This document shows positions 1-10,327 of a stretch of 64,000 nucleotides of DNA, in pieces. Position 1 is the stretch's first letter. The number at the start of each line of letters is the position of its first letter. The stretch comes from Microplitis mediator (lineage: Eukaryota > Arthropoda > Insecta > Hymenoptera > Braconidae). Made by a program: the position numbers and the translations under genes. The notes under the pieces were generated by a model that did no database searches, had not been told where the DNA came from, and saw nothing but the letters and a program-made list of their open reading frames with translations. Location of the stretch: the NCBI RefSeq assembly GCF_029852145.1, contig NC_079973.1, positions 26,678,422 to 26,742,421 of the forward strand, given 5' to 3'.

Positions 1-3000
1 TTAATACGCCGCTGCAGCCACAAGTACTTGAAGACGTAAAAGCTGTGCTATCAAAAAATATAAACGATGGTACTTGCAACGGGTGTGTTACTATGAAAGG
101 TTTTATGTATTTACAATGTTTATTTATACAACGGGGTAGGAATGAAACAACATGGGCAGCACTGAGAAAATTCGGATACGATAATGAATTACAAATGTCC
201 AAAGAATACATTCATCCACCGTAAGTATTTTAGCATAATTTAATTGATGTATTATTTATTAATTAATTATAATTAAATTACAGCCTTAAAGTACCGCAAG
301 GATGTACGACAGAATTGTCTCACAAGGGGCAGGAATTTTTAACAATATTATTTATGCAGCATGACAGAGATCGTGACGGTGCTCTGTCGCCTTCTGAAAT
401 GGAATCATTGTTTTCGCGTTGCGTAACTCCGCCATGGGGAGACGAGTTCAAATATACAGTAGCGACTAATGAAAAGGTTCGTTGGCTGATTTTTATTTTA
501 TTAACATATACTGAGCTGGTAATTTTTATCGTAGGGCTGGATAACGTATCAAGGATACATGTGTCAATGGGCACTAATAACACTAACCAATGTACGTAAA
601 ACACTTGAATACATGGCGTATCTCGGGTACAATATTTTTAATGATGAATGTCAGACAAGTGCGGTGACTGTTACGAGAGAAAAAAAATTAGATCTCGCTA
701 AAAAGCAATCGAGTCGTAATGTTTACACTTGTCATGTAATTGGACCAAAGAGTAGTGGGAAGACGACACTGTGCAGGAGTTTTGTTGATCCTAAGCTTGA
801 AGTAAGATTTACTAATTTAAATAATTATTTTAATTTGTTTTATTACATAAAGATAACTTATAATTTTTTTTATGATTTGTAGAAATTGACCGATGAGAAA
901 GTTCCATCAAATTCAAATGTCACAGTAAATACTGTGCACGTGTATGGTCAAGAAAAAACAATAATACTGCGAGATATAAATATAATGAACGTTCAAGATG
1001 CCTTGACTCCCGCACAAATTCAATGTGATGCAGCAGCACTTGTTTATGATGCAAGTAATCCGAAATCTTTTGAATACATTGCGAGAATTTACATTGTAAG
1101 TATTTTTTTTATTTATACCAGGGATGTGCGAAGTTAGAATTTATGAATCATTCGTATCAAATCGAACGAATAATTCCGAAAATTTATTTTGAACAAAAAA
1201 ATTGTGATTTTTTCCAATAACTCAAATTTTTGTCAGGGTAAGTAGAGACTGATTGAAAAATTTTCAAATTATTCGACTCGCACACCCCGAATTCGTACGT
1301 AATTTCAATTTAAAATAAATTTTGATTGGTATTAATATTTTTTTAGAAATATTTTGCCGACAGCAAAATACCTGTATTAATAATAGCCAACAAAAGTGAT
1401 TTGTCGGAAGTTAAACAAGAGTATTTACTACAACCAGCAAGCTTTTGCAACAAGTACAAGCTGATGCCACCGCAGCCGTACAGTGTTACGCGCACTGTCA
1501 GACCTGAAATATTTGTTAAATTAGCAACAATGGCAGCATTTCCGTAAGTATATTTATATTCACACTTAACACCGTTACTATTTATTATTATGAATAAAAA
1601 AATTCCTCAATTACGCCACGATTTAATTACTGCCTAAGAATGCCTCGAGATAACTAGATTGCTTTCTTACGGCAATGGAAACAATTGTTCGATTAGTCGT
1701 AGATTCGTAAAAGTTACCCCTGAATTTATTTAAATAAAATTTATTTGCTCTTCCCTTAGTACACCAATTTTTTTCTCTTTTCATTGGCTCATAAATTCAC
1801 CTTTGAATGCCTAAATATTTAGTTTCGCGTTTGAATTTATATTAAATAAAGTAAACAATGAGAAGAAACTAACGGAAATTTCGTGTTTAGCCGCTTTCAA
1901 GCAGCGTGGGTATTATTTTACAAACACAGGTTGGTTTAAATTATACACTGTACCGCTAATTTATTTTTTATATATTAGGCACGTTAGTAAACTTACAAGC
2001 AATCACTAAAGTAATTGTGTATTAATTTAAAAAAAAGTATAAATAAAATACAATGAATATTTTGTACGCTACTGGCTACTGTACAGGCTTATTAAATTGT
2101 TTCTTTAATTTTTGTTTAACAATCACACACCCCATGTCATATATTAATGAATAATTAAAAAATAAAATCATTAATGCGTTGGATGTATCATTGACTCAAT
2201 GTAACTGACTCTTTTCAGCACTTTTCGACGTATGGTCTACATGTTGCTTGACAATCCTTCACCAAGACAATGGTGGAGTTCTTTTACAAGGTCTCTGTTT
2301 GCCTTAATCATTTAAAAACAGACATATATATTAATATTATATATACATTATAAATTTTTATTTGTAATTATAATTCGTGGGTGTGTGGCATGTGCATGCC
2401 ATCAACTCGTCATTGGTTTTCTTTTATTAAATTCACATTTTATTTCCCAAGCTTACAATTTAATAGAAACAATTATTTTTTACAAGCCTGAACATCGCTT
2501 ATCAATAAATAATTAAGCGCATTCTCAGACAATACCCCCCAGTTTTTTTAAATATTTAATGACCCTGAACTGTAATGATAATGACCGTATTCTTTTTTAT
2601 CAATTAATTAAAAAAAAAATTACTGACAGTTATCAATTGGGAGGTAAATAAAATTTGGTAACTCAATTTCAGTAAAATCTTCTGTCACTTTTGAAATTCG
2701 AAATTTTGTAGAGGAAAATTTATTTATCGAATTTCGTTTAACTCCCAATTGATAGCATCTGTCAGTAATTTTTTTAAATATCTATATCCCGGTGACAATT
2801 GAAAACTGCTGTCATTTTTTCAATTGATGCTTTAATCTTTTTAAATTAATTAATAAAATTTTATTATGCTTATGATTGAGTGATTGAATATTTGAAAAAG
2901 TGGGACACTGTCTGACAATGCCCTTAAATAATTAAATGATTTATTTAAAATACCAATTGCTATTCTGTAATAAACAGCACGTTGATTACACAGTGGCGTT

Positions 3001-3192
3001 AATTTGTTTTATTATTTAAACAAAATGAAAATATTGTGATTTATTGTTTGTTATTGTTATTGCAGACACATGAAACAGTTTGGATTGATGCAAGGAGACT
3101 CAGTAGTCTGGTGGAAAGCTGGATTAGGACTTGCAGCAGCAACAGTCGCTGGTTTTATTATGATGAAAGTCTTCAATTCAGAAAAAAGATAG
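1..3192 (+). CDS. Miro: Mitochondrial Rho GTPase Miro (RHOT), 3' part
   Basis: Outer-membrane GTPase that links mitochondria to kinesin/Milton motors in a calcium-dependent way. The exons read in one frame are 1-220, 284-476, 535-801, 883-1095, 1347-1543 and 3066-3192, giving about 404 residues; the 5' part, with the first GTPase domain, lies outside the window. Visible features are an EF-hand loop (DRDRDGALSPSE), the P-loop of the second GTPase domain (GPKSSGKTTL), an NKSD guanine-specificity motif, and a C-terminal membrane anchor (about AGLGLAAATVAGFIMMKVF) followed by a short basic end. This matches the family order EF-hands, C-terminal GTPase, tail anchor. Introns are GT-AG. The last intron (1544-3065) contains two optional in-frame exons listed separately. 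The gene is convergent with the CHCHD2-type gene on the other strand. The family call is firm. Confidence 0.95.
1120..1288. mobile_element. Short MITE-like inverted-repeat element in Miro intron
   Basis: The left end reads AGGGATGTGCGAA and the right end, reverse complemented, reads GGGGTGTGCGAGTCGAA. Together they form imperfect terminal inverted repeats around an AT-rich 169-bp body with no ORF. It sits in a Miro intron. Its ends loosely resemble those of the element at 47517-48046. No clean target-site duplication was seen. Confidence 0.55.
1891..1929 (+). other. Miro: Miro optional cassette exon a (39 nt)
   Basis: This lies in the last Miro intron between a TTTAG acceptor and a GT donor. 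It is 39 nt and keeps frame from the 1347-1543 exon to the 3066 exon. It encodes about 13 residues (RFQAAWVLFYKHR), which look like the juxtamembrane segment of other animal Miro proteins. Inclusion would lengthen the linker between the second GTPase domain and the tail anchor. Alternative use is inferred from frame and phase. Confidence 0.75.
2219..2290 (+). other. Miro: Miro optional cassette exon b (72 nt)
   Basis: This lies between a CTTTTCAG acceptor and a GT donor, is 72 nt long, and has the same phase as cassette a. It encodes about 24 residues including RRMVYMLLDNPSPRQWWSSF. It can be spliced alone, with cassette a, or skipped without breaking frame. RHOT genes of other animals also vary by inserts at this place. 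Whether this exon is used cannot be shown from the sequence. Confidence 0.6.
2612..2776. mobile_element. Palindromic MITE-like element in Miro last intron
   Basis: The two ends share AATTACTGACAG, then TATCAATTGGGAG, in inverted orientation, with only a few bases differing between arms. The body is about 165 bp, non-coding and AT-rich. It lies between cassette exon b and the final Miro exon. Confidence 0.6.
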
Positions 3193-3690
3193 TCTACCAT
3201 TTATATTTTATTTTATTTTATTTTTTTCCTCGTAATCGTACAGTCACTTGTTTAAAGATACCTTATCCTTAAGCACGCGTTAAGTTAATAAAGTACTCTA
3301 TTACCCAACGTAACTCTTTTTTAAATTTTACTTTATCCCCAACCCCATCAGTCCGTAAATCATCAACTTACGTTTTAACTTTTAAGTTACAAACTAATGG
3401 ATTTGTAATAACAATTAATTGTCTACTAAAAATTTATTTATCATTATCCATAAATAAAATACAAGCATATTTTTGTTTGTAAACAAAATGATTGGTACAA
3501 TTAATTATCTTTTAGATTTCACCTTGATATTGTGTCGAGATAATTGTTCGTTGGTACTTGGTTTTTTTTTTCTTACTAACTCATCTTCATTTTTTTTATC
3601 CTTGTTTACGTTGGATTTATTCAGTGATAACATGATTTTTATCAGGACTATTTCAATGCTAACAGGCTTGATAATTTTATTAATTTAATG

Positions 3691-4018
3691 CACTGAAAAA
3701 AATCAGGAGTAAAAAAGATCACTCCGAATATGGAGTAAATTTATTACGGAGTTTGATTTTTCCAGATTAATGATTCCGAAGTGATTTGGATTTTATCTAA
3801 ATTCAAAATGAGTGTGAATGTAGCAGACATCAGATAAATTTAAAATTATAAATAATTAAAAAAAAAAATATTTATAAAAAATACACTTATTAATTTGAAA
3901 ATTTTTTACATGCGCATTTTTTTAAAATTTGATGTCTGTTACATTCACACTCATAATTCGAATTGGAGTAAATTTGAATTTGAATAAAATTCGTAATCAC
4001 TCCCGATTTTTTTCAGTG
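3691..4018. mobile_element. MITE with CACTG ends, carrying a second element inside
   Basis: The left end is CACTGAAAAAAATCAGGAGT and the right end is its near-perfect reverse complement (ACTCCCGATTTTTTTCAGTG). It lies between the convergent 3' ends of Miro and the CHCHD2-type gene. A related left end with CACTGTAAAAAATCGGGG occurs at 58767. The element holds a separate palindrome at 3808-3954. It has no coding potential. Confidence 0.75.
3808..3954. mobile_element. Nested hAT-like MITE (ATGAGTGTGAATGT family)
   Basis: The arms ATGAGTGTGAATGTAGCAGA and its reverse complement face each other over 147 bp. The flanks are AATTCAAA (3800-3807) and AATTCGAA (3955-3962), an 8-bp duplication with one mismatch, as expected for hAT-type insertion. 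The element lies wholly inside the CACTG-ended element. The same family occurs at 53325-53639. Confidence 0.75.
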
Positions 4019-4311
4019 TCGAGTGCCGATTACCTTTAATTGAAGCAGGAGTAATAACTGATAACTTATGATTAATTTACTCTAAATTTTATTAACATTT
4101 TCAAAGTCTAATACAGAACTCGAATTATGATTATTTAATTTAAAATATCATCAGCATTTTAATAACTTGGTTTGTCATATTGTTTATTGAAGATTGATAT
4201 TGATGTGTCTATTTCCTAAGATTTACTATTGATTTAGATGTCTGTAAAAAACAAATAAAAATATAAAGTTATTGATTGCATTTAAACAGAAGGTGAACGA
4301 TTGATTTTAAT

Positions 4312-5005
4312 TTAAATATACTGACGATTGGCCATCTTGCACTGGCGTAAAGCCTCGTTGAAGCCGTCGCAGAGAGTGAGATCTGACTGAGTCTGGGCGC
4401 ACTCCAAGAATTGCTTGACTTCCCAGGCACAGGCGCCTCCGGCTGGTGCTGATCCCTGCTGGGGAACTGCCGCTGGAGCTGCTGGTGCTGCTGCCTCGTT
4501 GGAGCCACCACTGAACATTCCAGTCATTGCGTGGCCGATTGTGTGTCCTACAGCTGATCCAATGGCGACTCCTCCAGCGGTAGCTGCCATTTGTCCCATG
4601 AGTGATGGCCCCTGAGATGGAGTGGCCATCATTGGCGCTGGTGCTGCAGCTGGAGCGCGTGCTGGCACCTGAGCTGGTGCAGCTCTTGCTGGTGCCCTAA
4701 CCCTAAAAAATTTTTTACAATAAATATTTTAATCAACTTCTGCATTGAGCAACATGATGAAATTTTTTCTACGTCTAGTTTTTTGAAAATCACTTGTAGG
4801 ATTTCGTCTATTAGATTTTTGTTCGCGACCATGGACCTTGTAACTGTGACGTAATGAGTCATTTATTAATTTACCAAGAATGAGATCCGTTCATATTTTT
4901 TTATAAATTTAAAAAAAATTTTGAAGTCTAAAAATTTTGAATTTTATTTAAATCTGATACTTACGTCCTTGGTGGAGGTCCAGATGCGCGTCCTCGTCGT
5001 GGCAT
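4312..5005 (-). CDS. CHCHD2: CHCHD2/CHCHD10-type twin-CX9C mitochondrial protein
   Basis: Small intermembrane-space protein of the family that supports respiratory-chain function and cristae organisation. It has two exons, 5005-4965 and 4702-4312, giving 143 residues, close to the usual size. The N-terminus is arginine- and proline-rich (MPRRGRASGPPPR), like a mitochondrial targeting segment. A long Ala/Pro-rich stretch follows, then a glycine/alanine hydrophobic helix (AATAGGVAIGSAVGHTIGH). The C-terminal CHCH domain carries two exact CX9C motifs, CAWEVKQFLEC and CDGFNEALRQC. The second exon is much GC-richer than its surroundings. The sequence does not separate CHCHD2 from CHCHD10; insects usually have one or a few such genes. 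Confidence 0.92.
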
Positions 5006-6006
5006 TTTGTCTGATTTTATTTAATTTATAAAAACTCAAGTTTACGTACTGACTCTTCTGAATTCTCGTTAAAACTGAGGGCTTACGCACACTTTTACTC
5101 AACTTGGTCGATAATGTTGCGTAAGTGTGGGAGAGGATTTCCAAGTGTAGGTTTGAGTCGGCGCAGTTCTTTTTTACCCACAAAGTTCTCGAAATTTCTC
5201 TAACCTTAAATATAATTTTTTAAATTCATACTTCACCTGAAGTTTTACAAAAACAATTGACAATTAAATTATTAATTATTAATTTAATTCCTCTGTTATT
5301 TTAAATTAATTTGTTAATTTTTTATGATAAATTTTTTAAATAATTTTGTGGACCGGAGGTCGCTAGTGGACATTTTCTGAAAGCGCTTTTTTTGAAAAAT
5401 ATATGCAAGTATTTATATAATTTGTTTATTTATACAGCTGAGAAAAATATAACTTTCTGATGAAAATTTATGAAGAGTGAAATAAGATGTCGCAGTTTGT
5501 TGCAACATTTGAAATATAGATAACATATACCACCAACCAATCATGTGATAGTGACGCATTTATATTTTTATTTACTTCGTAATATATTTTGTTCTAAGAA
5601 TAAAAATAATTATTCAGTTTAAATTCAATTAAATAAAGAACAGACGCTTAAATTTTTTTAAAAATGCGACCTTTCTGTTTACATTCAAATTTTTAATTAA
5701 TTTTTTACTATAATTTAAATTTAAAAAAAGTGTAATTACGTATAAAAATATAATTTTTCAAATCAGTTTATTAAAATAAATTTCCTTGTTTTTTAAAAAT
5801 TTCATTCTAACAGAATTTAAATTTTTCCCGCTTGAATTTTAAAATCCGGATATTGTCGCTCAAGTTCGTTAGTCACCGGACTGCTTCGGTTGCCTCCGTA
5901 TAATTTGAATTAAAAGTTCGTTAAAATATTCTATGGCGTATTCTGAGCGATTTTAAAAATAATTACAAGTGTTTTCAAAGTAATCAGTAAATAATCAAAT
6001 GTAAAA
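5006..6006. promoter_or_regulatory. Divergent intergenic region between CHCHD2 and ankyrin gene
   Basis: About 1 kb of AT-rich sequence between two divergently transcribed genes, so it should hold both promoters and 5' UTRs. The stretch just 5' of the ankyrin gene (about 5840-5900) is less AT-rich and may be transcribed leader. No motif could be assigned. Confidence 0.35.
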
Positions 6007-7923
6007 ATGTCAAGTAAAATGAAGAAAGAATGTCATAATAAGAGCTATGATATTATTTGTGACATCCGTCGTGGTGAAACTAACAAAGTAATAGAACAAA
6101 TAAGAGAACATGGTCTTCAGTACTCGCCATCATGGTTACAAGGTTATGTTTTATTGCGGGAAGCTTTGATAAATAAAAATATAGCGGTAGTTAAGTTCCT
6201 GTTATCAAAAAACCCAAGAGTAAACCATCATAACAATCTAGCAACTAATACTCCGCTGCATCTAGCAGTTGTCAATGGGTACAGAAGCATCGTCAAGGAA
6301 TTGCTGGAACGAGGTGCTGACATAAGAGTCGTAAATTCTCAAGGTAAAACTCCACTTGATCTTGCCGTTGATAAAAAATTCTTATCGATAATTGAATTAA
6401 TTATTAATAAAAATGTAAATGATGATCTGTCACTTACGTTTTCTAAGTTGGAAGATCATAAATTGTTACATATCGCTGCTAAATCTAGCGTAATTATCGT
6501 TAAGAAATTATTAGCTAAAGGTCTTGATGTTGATTCGGTCAGAGATGGAATGACTCCCCTTCATCGCGCGGCTCAGAGTGGCTGCTTGTCGGTTGTCAAT
6601 TGTCTTATAAATAACAAAGCGGATGTCAATGCCGTATCAACTAATAAAAGTTATCTTGGATACTCAGTTCTTCATTTTGCGACAGATGCTGAAGTTGTTG
6701 AGCTGCTCATTAAAAATGGCGCTCGTGTCAATGGAACCCGTAATGAATTATCGCCACTTTGCTGTGCAATAAAAAGGTGCAACGATGACCAAGTTGTCAA
6801 AGTTTTGCTGAGCAATGGGGCCAATGTCAATGCTGTAGTAAAAAACAAACTTACAGCACTCCACTGTGCTGTCACTCACAAAAAAGAAGCTGTAGTTGAA
6901 TTGCTACTAGACCATGGAGCGGACATCAGTGTCAAAGATAACGAAGGTCGCAATATTTTGAATTTTGCGTATGGCTGTTATACGTCATTAAAAATATGGG
7001 AGATTCTTGTAAATCATGGAGCTGACGTTAACGCATTAGATGAATCGACAGCAGAGAATAAACAATCGTTACTCCATAAAGCGGTCAAGCACAGGAGAGT
7101 TGATTTGATTCAATTTTTAATTGATAATGGCGCTGATCTAGATGCTGTTGATTCCACAGGAGTTACGCCGATATTTTATTCAATAAAAGAGTACTTCCCT
7201 TCTCGACTACTTACACTGACGTTACTCCTGGATGCTGGTGCGGATGTAAATTCCAAGGATTTGAAAGGCAGAACTCCACTTCATCTTGCTTGCAAATATC
7301 GCCGCGTTGATGAAGCTAAGATTCTTCTTAAATTTGGCGCTGATATAAATGCACTGAGCAATAATAAATATTTACCTGTTCATTATTCCGTATCAAAATT
7401 AGTCAATGGTGTAGAAAATGAAACTGAAGTTATGAATATAATAAATTCATTGGATATTATAGATCATATTAATAAGCACGCTGCTCTTCTGAGGACGGCG
7501 GGTCTGCCTGTTGGTAAAAAATATCACAAAATGAATGTCGTTAAATGCTCATGCTGCAAAGAGAAGTTTGATTTTATTCGCGATTTTACTAACGAGCTGA
7601 AAAATTTAAGGAGTAGTTACATCACTTGCAAAATCACATTTCATGATCTGCTTACTAAAAGCGTCCAAGAGTTAGCTGTCTACAAAAAAAACCCAGCGAT
7701 AATGAAAGCTATTGAATCTGTTGATATTTTGAAAAATTATCCTTATTACGGGGGTTTAATCAAACGTAATTTATTCGATGCTTCAATCAGAGCTGAGTTA
7801 ATTAAAAAAGCCAATGAACTTGATGTCTATCGAGTCTTCCCAGAAATTCCGATCGATTGCTCAGATCACATTTTTAAATTTCTCCATAATAAGGATTTTA
7901 AAAATCTTATTGATGCTTTGTAA
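6007..7923 (+). CDS. Intronless ankyrin-repeat protein with PRANC-like C-terminus
   Basis: A single uninterrupted frame of 638 codons starting at an ATG. About 10-11 ankyrin repeats span residues about 70-470, with the usual TPLHLA helix and GADVNA-type loop (for example TPLHLAVVNG, GADIRVVN, TPLHRAAQSG, GADVNSKD, TPLHLACKYR). There is no signal peptide or membrane segment, so it is probably intracellular. Residues about 470-638 contain a cysteine cluster (KCSCCKEKF) and end with VFPEIPIDCSDHIFKFL and KDFKNLI. This fits the PRANC domain, an F-box-like C-terminal module described in poxvirus ankyrin proteins, Wolbachia and Nasonia, whose members recruit Skp1/cullin-1 ubiquitin ligase. Domain call, ligase role and origin by transfer are inferences. 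Its intronless structure differs from most neighbours. It could instead be an ordinary lineage-expanded ankyrin protein with a divergent tail. Confidence 0.8.
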   Translation: MSSKMKKECHNKSYDIICDIRRGETNKVIEQIREHGLQYSPSWLQGYVLLREALINKNIAVVKFLLSKNPRVNHHNNLATNTPLHLAVVNGYRSIVKELLERGADIRVVNSQGKTPLDLAVDKKFLSIIELIINKNVNDDLSLTFSKLEDHKLLHIAAKSSVIIVKKLLAKGLDVDSVRDGMTPLHRAAQSGCLSVVNCLINNKADVNAVSTNKSYLGYSVLHFATDAEVVELLIKNGARVNGTRNELSPLCCAIKRCNDDQVVKVLLSNGANVNAVVKNKLTALHCAVTHKKEAVVELLLDHGADISVKDNEGRNILNFAYGCYTSLKIWEILVNHGADVNALDESTAENKQSLLHKAVKHRRVDLIQFLIDNGADLDAVDSTGVTPIFYSIKEYFPSRLLTLTLLLDAGADVNSKDLKGRTPLHLACKYRRVDEAKILLKFGADINALSNNKYLPVHYSVSKLVNGVENETEVMNIINSLDIIDHINKHAALLRTAGLPVGKKYHKMNVVKCSCCKEKFDFIRDFTNELKNLRSSYITCKITFHDLLTKSVQELAVYKKNPAIMKAIESVDILKNYPYYGGLIKRNLFDASIRAELIKKANELDVYRVFPEIPIDCSDHIFKFLHNKDFKNLIDAL

Positions 7924-8620
7924 ATTATTTTTTTTTTATTTATATAGACTATCAATTGAAATTTGTTACTCGTTGCTGGCGACGATTATTTTTTACTATA
8001 ATTTACAAAGTTTTATATTTACATATTATTTATTACCAAGTCATGTTTTCTTTATGTTAATTAATTAATATTTAATAATTATTGTCAATTATATATTTTT
8101 AATTAAAAGAATCCATTAGTCAAATGATTCTATTAATTAAAATTTTAAAAAGTATTAGCAAGAAAAATTTTACCAAAAAAAATTAGAGCCCTGACGGTTT
8201 GAAGTACTGACATATATATTTATAATAAATTTAAATCACTTTTTCTTATTTCTTTAATTAGAAAATTTATAAATAAAAAAATTGTACTGATAAAATTTAG
8301 CGACAGTTATAATTAAGTCTTTTATATTTATATATTTATTACGAATTTATGTTTTCAATTATATGTTTCTAATGCAGATTACTAGTAGTTGAATAATGAT
8401 ATCAATTAAAATTAAAACAAAGTATTAAAAAAAAAAAAAAAACTAGTACCTTGACAATTAAATGTGATACTAAAATATAAGAATCTATTAATTTGTTGAT
8501 ATTTGTGATAATTATTCAGTGATTTAAATAAAAAATGTTCAATATTTTAATTAAAGTCTACACAATTATTATTATTATTAGTTTTTCTTATTTTTTAAAT
8601 AAAAAGTTTAGTAAAAAAAA
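7924..8620. other. 3' flank of ankyrin gene with two loosely similar AT-rich blocks
   Basis: Very AT-rich with several AATAAA-like signals (for example near 8222 and 8527) and runs of A near 8426 and 8614. Two stretches, about 8010-8230 and 8320-8510, look loosely alike: each has TTTTATATTTA, then a GTATTA plus poly-A run, then a CTGAC or CTTGAC block. This may be an old duplication of the 3' UTR. No ORF of note. Confidence 0.3.
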
Positions 8621-8629
8621 AAAAAACAA

Positions 8630-8965
8630 GATGTTTTATCGTGTCTGAAGGCCGACCTTGGCGGTCTCCAAACCAAGGAACGACTACTAAATCGGCAGGT
8701 CCTTTCAACAGTGGATCCTTCCCATGCTGCCCATTAAACCGAATATATCTTCATATATATCTCCAGATATCTACACGGGAATCAATACCACCCATGATTA
8801 CAACGTACGTGCACTCTGCAATTAAAATAAAAATAAAACATTAATACTTCAGCATTGTCATTTATTATGTATCCGTACGAGCGAGACGAGCACTCGTTGC
8901 TTCCGTGTCTGATTAGCCTCGACACGACTTACCGAGCGTGTCAACTCGAGGTCCTTAAAACTATC
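8630..8965. other. Unexplained island of balanced composition
   Basis: Two blocks (about 8636-8740 and 8870-8960) are much richer in G and C than the surrounding DNA. They include a local inverted GACCTTGGCGGTC / CCAAACCAAGG pattern and CGAGCGAGACGAGCACTCG. A short ORF runs through the first block but resembles no known protein. It could be an untranslated exon, a non-coding RNA or a regulatory element. Confidence 0.3.
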
Positions 8966-9699
8966 GATTCTTTTTATTTTTTTATTCTAACATTGAATGT
9001 TAAATTAAAAATTTATCTCTAGTACATTTGCCTCAGACCTATTATTGTTATGCTTTTATGGAAAAAATTATTGCATCATAACAACAATGAGTTTTTTCGT
9101 TTAATTATCAGCGAAATAAAGTCCGCTCTTATTTACCCTCGAGATTTAACAAAACATTTATCATTTATTCATTTTTTCTTTTATCCAGACCGAGTTTCCG
9201 ATGAATAATCAATCAAAGTGGAGAATAATGAACGCATTGATATTGATGACGCATCAACTTCTTACTGTTCAATCGCGCATCAGTAAACAAGGACATCCGC
9301 TAAGAAGAAAATACAATTAAATAAATAAGATAAACTAATTCAACTTTTTAGCTAAAAAATTTTTAAGTTTATTTTTATCGCAAACTTATTATCGGTTTAA
9401 AGTCTACATAATTTATATATTTAGTTTGTTTTATCATCAGTCTTGACATTGCGCGCCAATATCATTCTTTTTTTACTGAATCTTCTTTGTCTTCTTCACG
9501 ACCTACTCTTGTAAACTCGTGCCAAAAAAAATAACCCAGTAACTTAAAATTACATTTTCAGTCTACTCCATAATTTTTAAAGCCATAACATAAACAATTA
9601 ATTTGTATAAACATAACATCACTTTAAGTCTTTACTATGAGTCAGATTAAATAGAAGCTGATGCATTCGACTCCATACAGCGTTCGTTGCATTACATAC

Positions 9700-10327
9700 A
9701 TTGTATGCAGCCAAGCAAGCGAGTGAGACAGCATATATATACATATATATTACCCACGAGTTGCTTCTCTCTTTCTAATACGTCATATATTTTATCTCTG
9801 TCAGTTGACATGACGCAGAACTTCGCTAGCAGCAACATCAGCACTAGTAAGTCAGCTAACAGCTAGAAGAGCCAGCATCTACGTCGCTGATCGTGTTGCT
9901 ACAAACTTCTACGTGTACAGTACATACGTCGTCGTATACTACAGTTCTTCTTCTTCTTCTTCTTCTTCTACTTCTTGGTCTGCTTATACATACCCACCAC
10001 CTCCTATAAAGTTAAACTCAACTGACGTAGTTACGATTCAATGAGTCTTTATCCTCGGCACTGGTACAATAACGTCAACCGACGACGAGTACCCCCAAGA
10101 AGAAGAAGACTTGAACCTCGTAAACTTTTTAGTTCAGTTTATCTTGTGTTTTCAACAAATGTGGATCAATCAATGTCACAATCATTATTTGAACACAATA
10201 AATTTGAAACACGTGCTCATATACCAGTTACTTGAATAAGTGGAACTATTTCAGATAATTATTTATGTTTTGATAAAAAAATAAGAAGTAATAATTCAAG
10301 ATATTGTTTTTTTTTCATTATCTAAAA
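9700..10327 (+). promoter_or_regulatory. Probable promoter and 5' UTR of the exonuclease gene
   Basis: Sequence between about 9780 and 10240 has balanced composition, CAG/GCA-rich runs and a (TTC)n tract near 9945, as expected of a transcribed leader. It precedes an ATG at 10328 whose short reading frame runs into a good donor (CAG|GTGAGT). The upstream ORF at 10041 (arginine-rich, 64 codons) is probably an untranslated or uORF segment. The transcription start cannot be placed. Confidence 0.4.

Noticed and set aside
6007..7923. Ankyrin gene as a bracovirus vankyrin
   Set aside because: Vankyrins are short I-kappa-B-like proteins. This one is 638 residues with a different C-terminus, and no viral segment features were seen around it.
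8641..8844. 67-codon ORF as a gene
   Set aside because: No recognisable domain, and the second half is simple AT-rich sequence. Kept only as an unexplained composition island.
10041..10235. Arginine-rich 64-codon ORF as a protein
   Set aside because: Lies in leader-like sequence before the proposed exonuclease ATG; more likely a uORF or chance frame.
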